64,000 nt of DNA, taken from contig JACKEC010000037.1 of the NCBI GenBank assembly GCA_020633195.1, positions 1-64,000 of the forward strand. The letters run 5' to 3'. Made by a program: the position numbers and the translations under genes. This DNA comes from Sandaracinaceae bacterium. Lineage in GTDB: Bacteria > Myxococcota_A > Polyangia > Polyangiales > Sandaracinaceae. Each line of letters starts with the position of its first letter. The first letter of the stretch is position 1. Under the pieces are notes generated by a model that saw only the letters and a list, made by a program, of their open reading frames with translations, made no database searches and was not told the DNA's origin. Of the stretch, positions 37,039 through 45,757 are shown one piece after another.

Positions 37039-39177
37039 CTAGATCGGGCAGTTGAACTGCACGGTCACGTCGGTGATGCGTGGGCTGGTGCGCTCGTCGT
37101 CCGAGAACAGCGTGATCTCCAGCTCCAAGTAGCGGAGCGGGCTCACGGGTCCGGGCGGGAGCGCCAGATCGGTGGGCCGCATCGTGAACGGGCCGACCCA
37201 CGTCGCCGCGCTCAGGTCGCGCTCGCGATCGGCGGTCCGCGCGCGGACCTCGACGCGCGACCCGCTCGGGACGCTGGCCGTCCAGTCGAGCCGCTCCCAC
37301 TCGGTCGGCCCCATCGCGCAGCCCGCGACCACGGTCCGCAAGTAGCCGTTCGGGGCCGTGAACGTGCGCAGGGCGTAGCCCGTGAAGTCCGAGTAGGTGT
37401 AGGGGTTCTCGCCCGTCGGGAAGTCGCGCGACGCCCCCGTCGCGGGGTCGATGCGCGTAGCGCTCGAGGAGTCCTGGTTGATCAGCCAGATCATGCCGGC
37501 GGAGTCGAGGCCGACCCCGGTGCTGCCGAGCCCCGGGAGCGGGCTCGCGCTGGTGCCGTAGACGCGGATCGCGGCGCCGGTGTCGGCGTCGAACGCGGTG
37601 AGGCGGCTGATCGGATCGGAGGCCGAGACGACGCCGCCCGGACCGAACGTGATCCACTCGTGGGAGCTCGCCATGTAGATGCGGCCGGCGCCGTCGGCGG
37701 CGATGCCGCGCCCGACGCCCGAGTCGGGGAGGCGCACCTCGAACCAACGGCGCGTCGTCGGGTCGAAGCGGAACGCCGACGCACACAGGAACCCTGCGAT
37801 CCAGACGCGGTCGCTCGAGTCCACGGCGATGCCGTAGGAGCTCGGACACTCGGGCCCGGTCCGGCTCGTGGCCGTCTCCCGCGCGCCCAGGGCGCCGGTC
37901 GTCGTGTCCACGTTGATGATGATCCCGCTGCCCGACTCGACGAGCCAGATGTTGCCGCGGCTGTCGCCGACCGCGCCGTAGGGGCGGAAGCGGCCGCCCG
38001 GCCCCGTCCGCGGGAGGGTGACCGTCCGCAGGATCCGGCCGTCGTTCGGGTCGAGCTGGTAGACCGTCCCCTCGTCGTGGAGCCCGACCCACACGGTGCC
38101 CGCGGCGTCGATCGCGATGGCTCGCGGGACGCCTCCGGCGCCGCCCACGTTCACCGTCCAGAGCACGCACTCGTCGCTCTGGCCCAGGAACTCGCCGCGC
38201 ACCGAGCGCTCGATCACGCCGTCGCCGTCGAGGTCGCGGCTCGTGTCGATGCGGCCGTTGCCGTTGCGATCGATGCAGTCCGCCTCGAGCCCCGCGATCT
38301 TGGTGACGGTGCCCTGGTTGAAGAACGCGCGGTTGGCCACGTAGACCGCGCCGCGGAGGTCGACCGCGGTGCGCGACGGGCAGTTGCCGCCGGGCGAGTC
38401 GGTGCGGCACCGCTCCCCGGCAGGCCGCGCGTCGTTGGTGCCGTCGTTGAGCACGCCGTCGTACTCCGCGGCCTGGCTTCCGTCGCGGGTGTCGATCTTC
38501 GTGATGGTCCCGAAGAGCGTGTTGGCGACCCACGCGAAGTAGGTCTCGGTCCGCGTCTCGCTGAGGCGCAGCCGGCCCGACATGTCGACGTCCACACCCG
38601 ACGCGTCCGACGTGTCCCATCCGTCGGCGTCCGGGATCGTGACGCGGTTGCAGCCGGGCCGGCAGTCACCGCACTCCGAGAGGACGCCCTCGTCGACGCG
38701 GCCGTCGCAGTCGTTGTCGACCGTGTCGCACGTCTCCGTGGCGCGCGGGGAGATCGCCGGGTCGCGATCGTCGCAGTCGCCCTCGCACGCGCCGACTCCG
38801 TCGCCGTCCTCGTCGCGCTCCTCGGCCACGTGCCGGCACGCGTCGCTGCGCGCGTTGCAGCTGTCGCGCGTGCACTCGTCACCGTCGTCGCAGTCGGGCG
38901 GGGTCCCGGGGACGCAGCTCGTCGTGACCGGGTCGCAGGTCTCCTCGCCGTTGCAGAACACGTCGTCGCTGCACGGTCCGCCGCAGATCGCCGCGTCGAC
39001 GCCGTCGCCCGCGTCTCGAAGCCCCGCGTCCCGCGTCCCCGCGTCTCGGGGACCCGCGTCGACGCGGCCGCCATCGGTCCGCTCTCGCGGCGGCTCCTTG
39101 AGGGCGGTTCGGGCGCCGCACGCGCACAGGAGCAGGGCGGCCGCGGACGTCACGCAGACGAGGCGAGAGAGGCTCAC
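37039..39177 (-). CDS. MopE-type metal-binding motif lipoprotein with beta-propeller
   Basis: A 712-residue lipoprotein (lipobox LLLCAC). After a linker with repeated RDAG steps come Cys-rich EGF-like segments, then the putative metal-binding MopE motif (GDCDDRDPAISP and CDTVDNDCDGRVDE, about residues 134-168). The rest (about 190-600) is a beta-propeller of the virginiamycin-B-lyase/SMP-30 look, with an EF-hand-like DRNGNGRID insert, and a C-terminal beta-sandwich. A surface protein with bound calcium or copper is likely. Such proteins are abundant in myxobacteria. Substrate or partner unknown. Confidence 0.82.
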   Translation of the reverse strand: MSLSRLVCVTSAAALLLCACGARTALKEPPRERTDGGRVDAGPRDAGTRDAGLRDAGDGVDAAICGGPCSDDVFCNGEETCDPVTTSCVPGTPPDCDDGDECTRDSCNARSDACRHVAEERDEDGDGVGACEGDCDDRDPAISPRATETCDTVDNDCDGRVDEGVLSECGDCRPGCNRVTIPDADGWDTSDASGVDVDMSGRLRLSETRTETYFAWVANTLFGTITKIDTRDGSQAAEYDGVLNDGTNDARPAGERCRTDSPGGNCPSRTAVDLRGAVYVANRAFFNQGTVTKIAGLEADCIDRNGNGRIDTSRDLDGDGVIERSVRGEFLGQSDECVLWTVNVGGAGGVPRAIAIDAAGTVWVGLHDEGTVYQLDPNDGRILRTVTLPRTGPGGRFRPYGAVGDSRGNIWLVESGSGIIINVDTTTGALGARETATSRTGPECPSSYGIAVDSSDRVWIAGFLCASAFRFDPTTRRWFEVRLPDSGVGRGIAADGAGRIYMASSHEWITFGPGGVVSASDPISRLTAFDADTGAAIRVYGTSASPLPGLGSTGVGLDSAGMIWLINQDSSSATRIDPATGASRDFPTGENPYTYSDFTGYALRTFTAPNGYLRTVVAGCAMGPTEWERLDWTASVPSGSRVEVRARTADRERDLSAATWVGPFTMRPTDLALPPGPVSPLRYLELEITLFSDDERTSPRITDVTVQFNCPI

Positions 39178-39195
39178 GGACCAGAGCCTACCGGT

Positions 39196-40353
39196 TCAGT
39201 GCAGCGTGTGCGATCGGCCGTCGTGAACGATGACGGGGACCCCCGCGTGACGGCCGGGCTCGGGTGGCATCACGTAGAGGACCTCGAGATCGTCGTTCTC
39301 CGGATCGGTCGGGCTCGGCCCCGCGGTGGCGCCCGCGCGCACCCCGTGGACCGCCACGAGCGCGCGCGCGGCCGCGATCGCCTCGCGCTCCTCCTGCGCC
39401 CACTCCTCGAGCTTCTCGCGGTCCTTCCGGCGACGTCGCGCGTACGCGACGACGATGAGGAACGCGGCGAACACCCAGAGCGCGCCGCTGCCGAACAGGA
39501 GCGGGAGCGCGCGGAAGCGCTCCGCGAGGTCGTCGTGCCAGTCGATCTCGAGCCGGGTCATCGACGCCGAGTAGGTCCGCTGGAGCGCGGTCTCGAAGGA
39601 CTGCCCCTCGCGCACGCGGCGGATGACGTCGTGCAGCTTCGCGGCCCCGTGGTCGCGACCGCGGAGCCAGTCCACGAAGTCGGCGCTCTGGGCGTAAGCG
39701 AGGTTCACGCCGCTGGAGCTCCGCGGGAAGTCGTGGGCGAGGCGGTCGAACCCGAGGAGCTGCCCTCCCACCGTCGCGCCCCACAGCGTCCGCACGCGCT
39801 CGAAGCTGCGCTCGTGCGCCTGATGGATCGCGACGCCCTCGCTGAACCACCGAGGCACGTCGTGCCCGTCGACCGCGCGGTGCAAGGCGATGTGCGACAG
39901 CTCGTGCACGAGCACGGCGTCGACGTCGGTCTGCTCGTTGGTCGACGGCTCGGTCAGCGTCAGCAAGACGAGGCCGCGGTGCGGGTAGGCGACGCCCGCC
40001 GCGTAGTCGGGCGGAGGCGCGCGGGTCGGCGCGAGCGCGCTCATCTCCGCGTGGTTGCGGCCGATGCGGATGATGAGCGCGTCGTCGATCGGGCCGCCGA
40101 GCTCCGCCGTGACGCGCGGCCACTCGGCTCGGTACACGCCCTGCAGCCGCTCCGCGATGTCGCTGACCTGGCGCGGGTACTCCCAGCGCACCTCGCCCAC
40201 GACCTCGGCCTGGTAGCCGTCCGGCGGCGGCGGCAGCTCGACGTCCGGGGCGACCTCGGCGACGTCCGCCGGGCGATCCTGCGCGACGGCAGTCGACGCC
40301 ATAGCCAGCCAAAGGCAGGCCACCAGCCATCGTGCGCTGCGCAGGGTGCTCAC
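39196..40353 (-). CDS. Membrane-anchored M1/MA-type metallopeptidase
   Basis: A 385-residue protein with an N-terminal signal peptide, a peptidase MA-like zinc domain and one transmembrane helix near residues 283-303, followed by a charged cytosolic tail. The zinc site is HELSHIALH, with the third ligand Glu in WFSEGVAIH. It would act on proteins in the periplasm. Its ATG overlaps the stop of the upstream gene by four bases (ATGA), so the two products probably function together. Specific substrate unknown. Confidence 0.85.
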   Translation of the reverse strand: MSTLRSARWLVACLWLAMASTAVAQDRPADVAEVAPDVELPPPPDGYQAEVVGEVRWEYPRQVSDIAERLQGVYRAEWPRVTAELGGPIDDALIIRIGRNHAEMSALAPTRAPPPDYAAGVAYPHRGLVLLTLTEPSTNEQTDVDAVLVHELSHIALHRAVDGHDVPRWFSEGVAIHQAHERSFERVRTLWGATVGGQLLGFDRLAHDFPRSSSGVNLAYAQSADFVDWLRGRDHGAAKLHDVIRRVREGQSFETALQRTYSASMTRLEIDWHDDLAERFRALPLLFGSGALWVFAAFLIVVAYARRRRKDREKLEEWAQEEREAIAAARALVAVHGVRAGATAGPSPTDPENDDLEVLYVMPPEPGRHAGVPVIVHDGRSHTLH

Positions 40354-41267
40354 CCGCCTCCAGGGGTGAAGCGTAGCACCGGCACGCTGTCCTGTTGAGT
40401 CGCCTGGGTGGCGATGATCGCGGTGATCATCCCCGCGAGCAGCAGCGCGGCCACCATGTACGGCCAGTACTGCTCGAAGAAGTCGGGCTCATCCTCTTCC
40501 TCTTCGGGCTCCTCAGCCGCGGGATCCGGGGTCACCGCCGCGGCGACCGCCTCGGGCGTGATCGACTCGACGTGCGCGGCCGCGCGGGCGCGCCGGCGGA
40601 GGAACGAGACCACGCGCTCGGGCTCGATCGAGTCGTCGAGCGCGAGCGCGCCCTCGTAGAAGGCCGAGTGGTGGACGTCGAGCACGACGAGCTCGACGCC
40701 GCCTTCGGTGGTCGCGCGCACGACGCCGACGACGAGCGCGCCCGCGCGGCGCCCGAGGCTCGACAGGAGCGGCGCGTCCGTGGCCTCGGCGCCGCCGAGG
40801 CGCCGGCGCTCGCGGCGCGCGTCCTCGAGCCCGTCATCGGACTCGCCGGGCTCGCCGCGCAGCGCCGCGCGCAGGCCGGGATCGAACGGGCGGCGCAGCG
40901 TGGGCTCGAGCGAGGCGTCGACGCGGCGCGCGAGCGCGCGGAGGCGGTCGTCCGGATCGCCGACGACGATGACGGCGACCTTGGGCGCGTCCGCTGGTGT
41001 GGCGGCCGGCGTGGCCTCGCTCGACGGTTCCTCGCTCGACGGGCCCTCCGACGCCGGCTCCGCGTCGGGCGGCGGGGGCACGTCGGCGTCGGCCGCGGGC
41101 GCGTCGCCCTCCGTCGGAGAAGCTTCGGCTGTCGGCGCTTGGGGCGGCGCTTCGGGGGCGGGCTCGACGGCCGGCGCGTCGCCGGGCGGCGCCGCCTCGG
41201 GGCCCTGAGCCTCCGCCGTCGCGGAGACGAGCAGCACCCACCCCAGAAAGAGCCACGCGAAGCGCAT
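40350..41267 (-). CDS. Periplasmic Ala/Pro-rich protein with C-terminal anchor
   Basis: A 305-residue protein with a signal peptide (ending SATAEA), a long Ala/Pro/Glu linker (about 22-95), a compact domain (about 96-240) and a C-terminal transmembrane helix (about 268-288). The compact domain starts with a beta strand VAVIVVGDPDD and contains no catalytic motif I recognise. It is coupled by ATGA overlap to the metallopeptidase gene. It may be a partner or a regulator of that peptidase; this is context only. Confidence 0.7.
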   Translation of the reverse strand: MRFAWLFLGWVLLVSATAEAQGPEAAPPGDAPAVEPAPEAPPQAPTAEASPTEGDAPAADADVPPPPDAEPASEGPSSEEPSSEATPAATPADAPKVAVIVVGDPDDRLRALARRVDASLEPTLRRPFDPGLRAALRGEPGESDDGLEDARRERRRLGGAEATDAPLLSSLGRRAGALVVGVVRATTEGGVELVVLDVHHSAFYEGALALDDSIEPERVVSFLRRRARAAAHVESITPEAVAAAVTPDPAAEEPEEEEDEPDFFEQYWPYMVAALLLAGMITAIIATQATQQDSVPVLRFTPGGG

Positions 41268-41323
41268 TCGGCCGATGTAGCGCCTCGACGTCGGAGCGTC
41301 GAGCGTGTACCCCGATCCCGCGC

Positions 41324-42046
41324 ATGACGCCTCGGGCCGCCTTCAACTTCTGCTGGACCATGGGCCTCACCGGGACGCTCAGCGTCTGGGGGCTCGCGCG
41401 GCAGGCGGCGCGCCCGGACCCGCAGGCGTTCGCGCGCCTCGAGCGGACGTGGGCGCGGTGGGTCGCGGCGGGCGACGGCATCGTGGTGGAGACGGTGGGC
41501 GGGGCTCACCTCGACCTCGGGCGCCCGTACGTCCTGATGGCGAACCACCAGAGCCACGTCGACATCGTCGCGCTGTTCAACGCCCTGCCGATGGTGCCCG
41601 GCTTCCTCGCGAAGGCCGAGCTCGGGCGCATCCCGGTGTTCGGGCGCGCGATGGCCGCGGGCGGGCACGTCTTCGTCGAGCGCGGCGAGCACGCGCGCGC
41701 GGTCGCGGCCATCGACGACGCCGCGCGCCGCATCCGGGAGGGCGCGACCATCGTCATCTTCCCGGAGGGCACGCGCAGCCGGCGCCGCGAGGTGATGCCC
41801 TTCAAGAAGGGCGGCTTCCACCTCGCCATGCTCGCGGGCGTCCCCATCGTCCCCGTCGGGCTCCGCGGCACCGCCGACATCCTCCCCAAGCACGACCTCG
41901 CGCTCGTGCCCGGCCGCTGCGAGGTCCACGTCGGCGCGCCGATCGATCCGACCGGGCGCTCGCTCGACGAGCTCGTCGCGATGACCCACGCCGCCATCTG
42001 CGAGCTCTCGGCGCTCCCCGCCGCGCCCGACCGCTCCGGCGCGTAG
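41324..42046 (+). CDS. 1-acylglycerol-3-phosphate acyltransferase (PlsC family)
   Basis: A 240-residue lysophospholipid acyltransferase adding the second acyl chain to lysophosphatidate. The catalytic motif is NHQSHVD (HX4D) and the glycerol-phosphate site is FPEGTRS. A membrane-proximal hydrophobic start (FNFCWTMGLTG) fits the family. The ATG at 41324 was chosen because the upstream open frame is low-complexity Arg/Ser and non-coding. The gene abuts truA tail to tail with no gap. Confidence 0.9.
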   Translation: MTPRAAFNFCWTMGLTGTLSVWGLARQAARPDPQAFARLERTWARWVAAGDGIVVETVGGAHLDLGRPYVLMANHQSHVDIVALFNALPMVPGFLAKAELGRIPVFGRAMAAGGHVFVERGEHARAVAAIDDAARRIREGATIVIFPEGTRSRRREVMPFKKGGFHLAMLAGVPIVPVGLRGTADILPKHDLALVPGRCEVHVGAPIDPTGRSLDELVAMTHAAICELSALPAAPDRSGA

Positions 42047-42850
42047 TCAGCTCTTCGCGCGGCGCTCGACCTCGACGAGGTAGAGCCCGCACGCCGGCGC
42101 CGTCTCGCCCGCGTCCTTGCGCTCGCCGCCGACGATCACGTCGCGCACGTCCTCGGGCGTCATCCGCTCGCGGCCGACGTCGAGCAGGGTGCCCACGAGG
42201 ATCCGAATCATGTTGTGCATGAACGAGTTGCCGCGGATCTCGACGGCGAGGAGGTCCTCGCGCCCGCCCCAGTGCTCGATGACGTCGACGCGCGTCAGGG
42301 TGCGCACCGTCTTCTCGCGCGGATCGATGGCGCGCTTGAACGCCTTGAAGTCGTGCGTGCCGACCATCTCGGCCGCGGCCGCCTGCATCGAGGGGACGTC
42401 GAGCCACTGGCTCGGGTGGGTCGGCCAGCCGCCGCACGGTCGCGCGCGTCGAGGCCCGAGGTGCCACGCCCGGTCGCGCAGGAGCGGGTCCCGGATGGGG
42501 CCGAGGTGCAGGAGGTAGCGGTAGGTCTTGGCCTCTGCGTCGTAGCGAGGGTCGTAGCCTGGGGCGCAGGGCTCGGCCGAGAGCACCGCGATCTCGTCGG
42601 TGAGCTTGCCGTTGATGCCGCGCACCCAGCCGAAGTCCGGGATGTCGCGCGGCGTGTCGAACGCCGCGAGCTGGCCGAACGCGTGGACCCCGCTGTCGGT
42701 CCGGCTCGTCGCGCGGACGTGCGTCGGCTCGCCGGTGAGCTTCGCCACGGCGGCCTCGAGCTCCTCCTGCACGGTCCGCAATCCGGGCTGACGCTGCCAG
42801 CCGCAGAACCCCGTCCCGTCGTACGACACGACGACGCGGACTCCGTACAT
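42047..42850 (-). CDS. truA: tRNA pseudouridine(38-40) synthase TruA
   Basis: A 267-residue TruA that makes pseudouridine at positions 38-40 of tRNA. The catalytic Asp is in TSRTDSGVHA, with the family's N-terminal YDGTGFCGWQRQ and the C-terminal FMHNMIRILVGTLL. Length is normal. The outer-membrane protein gene ends eight bases upstream on the same strand. Confidence 0.95.
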   Translation of the reverse strand: MYGVRVVVSYDGTGFCGWQRQPGLRTVQEELEAAVAKLTGEPTHVRATSRTDSGVHAFGQLAAFDTPRDIPDFGWVRGINGKLTDEIAVLSAEPCAPGYDPRYDAEAKTYRYLLHLGPIRDPLLRDRAWHLGPRRARPCGGWPTHPSQWLDVPSMQAAAAEMVGTHDFKAFKRAIDPREKTVRTLTRVDVIEHWGGREDLLAVEIRGNSFMHNMIRILVGTLLDVGRERMTPEDVRDVIVGGERKDAGETAPACGLYLVEVERRAKS

Positions 42851-42857
42851 CGAAGGC

Positions 42858-43580
42858 TCAGAACGTGAAGCCGAGGCCTGCCGCCCAGCCCCAGCCGAAG
42901 ATCGGGAGCTCGCCCGTCAGGACCTGCCCCGCCATCGAGTAGTAGAACTCGACGAAGATCTCGGAGTGGTTGATGCCCCACTCCTCGTCGAGCTGGCGCG
43001 CGGCGCGGGGCTCGAGGAAGTCGAGCTCGAGGGAGACCTTGCCGGCGAAGCGCGGCCCCATCGACCACCCCTGCGGGGACGGGTTGTCGCCGCTGCCGGG
43101 GCTGGTGAGCCAGTGCGCGAAGTCCCAGCCGAACTTGGGCGTCAGGACGATCGGCACCCGCAGCTCTCGGGCGAGGGTGTCGAAGCGCCAGAGCACCATC
43201 GGCTGCAGCACGAGGATCTCGAAGACGTTGCGCTGGGTGTCGACCGACCCGCCGCCGGGGCGGTTCGTGTCCCACTGCGACCAGCCCAGGCTCAGGCCGA
43301 AGCCGAGGAGGCCCAGGTAGTCGATGCGCCCCGGGAAGTAGTGCAGCTGCGCGCTCAGGTGCGGGCCGATGTCCCCGCCGAAGTAGGCGGAGCTGAAGAA
43401 CGTGTCGCCGAGCCCCTCGGGCAGGTACATGCCCACGCGCAGCTCGAGCCCGAAGTGCTCCGGGCTGCCGCTGAACTGCGGGACGTCGGTCCAGTCGTCG
43501 ATGTCCGCCGAGGCCGGCGCCGCGACGCCGAGCGTCCCGACCGCGAGCACCAGCGTGACCACGGAGATTGCGCGCTTCAT
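42858..43580 (-). CDS. MXAN_2562-type outer-membrane beta-barrel protein
   Basis: A 240-residue protein with a signal peptide (ending PASA) and a beta-barrel pattern that ends in Phe (GLGFTF). The segment PEHFGLELRVGMYLP and the aromatic strands match the MXAN_2562 family of myxobacterial barrels, as far as I can tell by eye. Its ATG overlaps the stop of the upstream MYXO-CTERM gene (ATGA), the pairing expected for MXAN_2561/2562. Function of the family is unknown. Confidence 0.78.
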   Translation of the reverse strand: MKRAISVVTLVLAVGTLGVAAPASADIDDWTDVPQFSGSPEHFGLELRVGMYLPEGLGDTFFSSAYFGGDIGPHLSAQLHYFPGRIDYLGLLGFGLSLGWSQWDTNRPGGGSVDTQRNVFEILVLQPMVLWRFDTLARELRVPIVLTPKFGWDFAHWLTSPGSGDNPSPQGWSMGPRFAGKVSLELDFLEPRAARQLDEEWGINHSEIFVEFYYSMAGQVLTGELPIFGWGWAAGLGFTF

Positions 43581-44554
43581 GCCGCCCTCCGGCGCGTCGC
43601 GAGGCCGATGACGGCGCCAGCGATCAGGACCCAGGGGAGGGGACCGCCTCGATCCCCTGGGCTCGCGGAGCACGACGAGGCGCAGGCCTCGGACGCGCTG
43701 GCGCCGCCGCAGTAGACGTCCCAGAAGGTGTCCACGTTGACCACGGTCGCGCACTGCACGCTCGACACGGTGCCGGCGTTGCCCGCGTTGTCGACGCCCC
43801 GGATGGCCACCGCGTAGTTGGTGCCCACGGCGGTGCCGGCGGGGATGGCCACGGACGTGCCCGTCGTCGCGCCCTCGACGTTCGAGTAGACCGCCACGGT
43901 CGGGTTCGCGGGATCGTCGAAGGCGGTGGTCGTCACGTTGCCGTCGGCGTCGCACCCGTCGGCCACGAGGAACACGTCGTAGGAGGTGATCTGGTCGGAC
44001 GAGGCCTCCCAGCTCAGGGTCATTGCGGTCTCACCGTTGGCCACCGTGAAGCCGGTCGGCGCCGAGGGGCCCTGGAAGTCGAACGCGATCGGGAAGCTGA
44101 CCTTCTGCCCCGCGCCGCTGACCTCGGACGTCTCGTTGTCGACGGCGAGGACGTAGATGGTGCGCGTGCCGGAGCTGCCCGAGGTGCAGTCGATCAAGCT
44201 CGACACGGGGATCTGCTGATCCACCTGCGTGTTCATGTTGATCGCGTACTCGAGATCGAGGTCGGTGCAGCTCGTGTCCGTCGTGTCGTTGCGGACCGAG
44301 ACCATCTCGCAGTTGGACCCGTAGAAGAGGTGGAGCTGCGAGCGGGTGCTGTCGATCTGGGTGAAGCGCAGGTCGAGCAGCGCGGCCGTGTTGCACTCGC
44401 TCTGGCTGATGGGGACGGCGCTCGTGGTCGCGAGGTCGGTGAGGTCGACGCTCGTCCGACCCTCCATGCCGCGGAGGGTGACCACGATGTCCTGCGCGGC
44501 GACGGGGGCCGCGGTGAGCGCGCCGGCCACGAGGGCGAGGGCGATGGTTCGCAT
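43577..44554 (-). CDS. MXAN_2561-type protein with MYXO-CTERM tail
   Basis: A 325-residue secreted protein. A signal peptide (to about residue 20, AAPVAA) is followed by a beta-rich region with a fibronectin-III-like domain (PSAPTGFTV start, about residue 183) and a C-terminal MYXO-CTERM layout: Cys-rich CASSCSASPG, a hydrophobic helix and RRRAA. It sits directly before, and overlaps, the MXAN_2562-type barrel gene. The pair is probably an exported surface protein plus its outer-membrane partner, by inference from the coupling. Confidence 0.8.
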   Translation of the reverse strand: MRTIALALVAGALTAAPVAAQDIVVTLRGMEGRTSVDLTDLATTSAVPISQSECNTAALLDLRFTQIDSTRSQLHLFYGSNCEMVSVRNDTTDTSCTDLDLEYAINMNTQVDQQIPVSSLIDCTSGSSGTRTIYVLAVDNETSEVSGAGQKVSFPIAFDFQGPSAPTGFTVANGETAMTLSWEASSDQITSYDVFLVADGCDADGNVTTTAFDDPANPTVAVYSNVEGATTGTSVAIPAGTAVGTNYAVAIRGVDNAGNAGTVSSVQCATVVNVDTFWDVYCGGASASEACASSCSASPGDRGGPLPWVLIAGAVIGLATRRRAA

Positions 44555-44631
44555 GGGCGGGTGGCAAAGCAAGTGACGTACCCTCGGGCGCACGTTGAAG
44601 TCTCTCACGGGGGAGCGGTCATTCTGACATG

Positions 44632-44658
44632 CACGGCGGGTGTGCGTCCCCCGCCGTG
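44632..44658 (-). terminator. Nine-base hairpin after asd
   Basis: CACGGCGGG (44632-44640) pairs perfectly with CCCGCCGTG (44650-44658) around a nine-base loop. It lies 22 bases beyond the asd stop and about 80 bases before the MXAN_2561-type gene on the same strand. There is no U-run, so it may be a terminator of a GC-rich type or a leader structure of the downstream gene. Confidence 0.45.
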
Positions 44659-44679
44659 ACATTTCGTCAGGCGGAGCGA

Positions 44680-45681
44680 TCAGGCGAGGAGCTCCGCGAT
44701 CTGCACCGCGTTGAGCGCCGCGCCCTTGCGGAGGTTGTCCGAGACGACCCACATCTGCAGGCCGCCGGGGTTGCCGACGTCCTCGCGGATCCGACCGACG
44801 TAGACGGGATCGGTGCCCGCCGCGTGGATGGGCTGCGGGTAGAGCCCGGCCCCGAAGTCGTCGACGAGCTCGATCCCCGGCGCGCCTTCGAGCAGCTCGC
44901 GCGCCCGCTTCGCCGTCATCGGCGCCGCGAGCTCGACGGTGACCGACTCCGAGTGCGCGTGGATCACGGGGACCCGGACGGCGGTCGGTGAGACGCGGAT
45001 CTCGGGGTCCCCGAAGATCTTGCGGGTCTCGTGGACCATCTTGAGCTCCTCCTCCTGGTAGCCGGTCTCGGCGTCGCGCTTCCAGTGCATGAGGAGGTTG
45101 CCCGCGAGCTGGCCCGTGAGGGGGCCGGGATCGACGGGCTCGCCCGCCGCATGGGCCCGTGACTGCGCCTCGAGCGCCCCGATCGCCGCGGCGCCGGCGC
45201 CGCTGATCGCCTGGTAGGTGGAGACCACGATCCGGCGCACGCGGCTCTCGCGATGGAGCGGCGCGAGCGCGACGACCATCTGGATGGTCGAGCAGTTCGG
45301 GTTCGCGATGATCCCGCGCGGCCGCTCGTGCGCCGCGTGGGGGTTCACCTCCGGGACCACGAGCGGCACCGCGTCGTCCATGCGCCAGGCGCTCGAGTTG
45401 TCGATCACGACGGCGCCCTTGGCGGCCGCCTTGGGGGCCCACTCGCGGCTCGTTCCCGCGCCCGCCGAGAACAGCGCGACCTGGATGCCCTCGAAGGCCT
45501 CCTCCGTGACGGCCTGGACCGGGTGCTCCTCGCCCCGGAACGTCAGCGTCGTGCCCGCGCTGCGCGGGGACGCGAGCAGCGCGAGCCGCCCCACCGGGAA
45601 CTCCCGCTGTTCGAGGACCTTCAGCATTTCTCGGCCCACCACGCCGGTGGCGCCGAGGATCGCGACGTCTACAGAGCTCAT
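44680..45681 (-). CDS. asd: Aspartate-semialdehyde dehydrogenase
   Basis: A 333-residue enzyme reducing aspartyl phosphate to aspartate semialdehyde with NADPH, a branch point to lysine/diaminopimelate, threonine and methionine. It shows GATGVVGREML, the catalytic Cys in NPNCSTIQM, and His in RVPVIHAHSE. Length is typical. It is transcribed alone, divergent from the TolC-family gene, with 76 bases between the starts. Confidence 0.95.
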   Translation of the reverse strand: MSSVDVAILGATGVVGREMLKVLEQREFPVGRLALLASPRSAGTTLTFRGEEHPVQAVTEEAFEGIQVALFSAGAGTSREWAPKAAAKGAVVIDNSSAWRMDDAVPLVVPEVNPHAAHERPRGIIANPNCSTIQMVVALAPLHRESRVRRIVVSTYQAISGAGAAAIGALEAQSRAHAAGEPVDPGPLTGQLAGNLLMHWKRDAETGYQEEELKMVHETRKIFGDPEIRVSPTAVRVPVIHAHSESVTVELAAPMTAKRARELLEGAPGIELVDDFGAGLYPQPIHAAGTDPVYVGRIREDVGNPGGLQMWVVSDNLRKGAALNAVQIAELLA

Positions 45682-45757
45682 GGCAACTCCCCTATCACGC
45701 GCTCGGACACGATCAAACTCGTGATGCCCGCTTGACCCTTCCCCCGGTCACGCCCAA

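Noticed and set aside
39001..39061. Repeat-like GC block that might be a CRISPR or minisatellite
   Set aside because: It is the coding DNA for the Arg-Asp-Ala-Gly linker of the lipoprotein. Unit length is irregular and no spacers are present.
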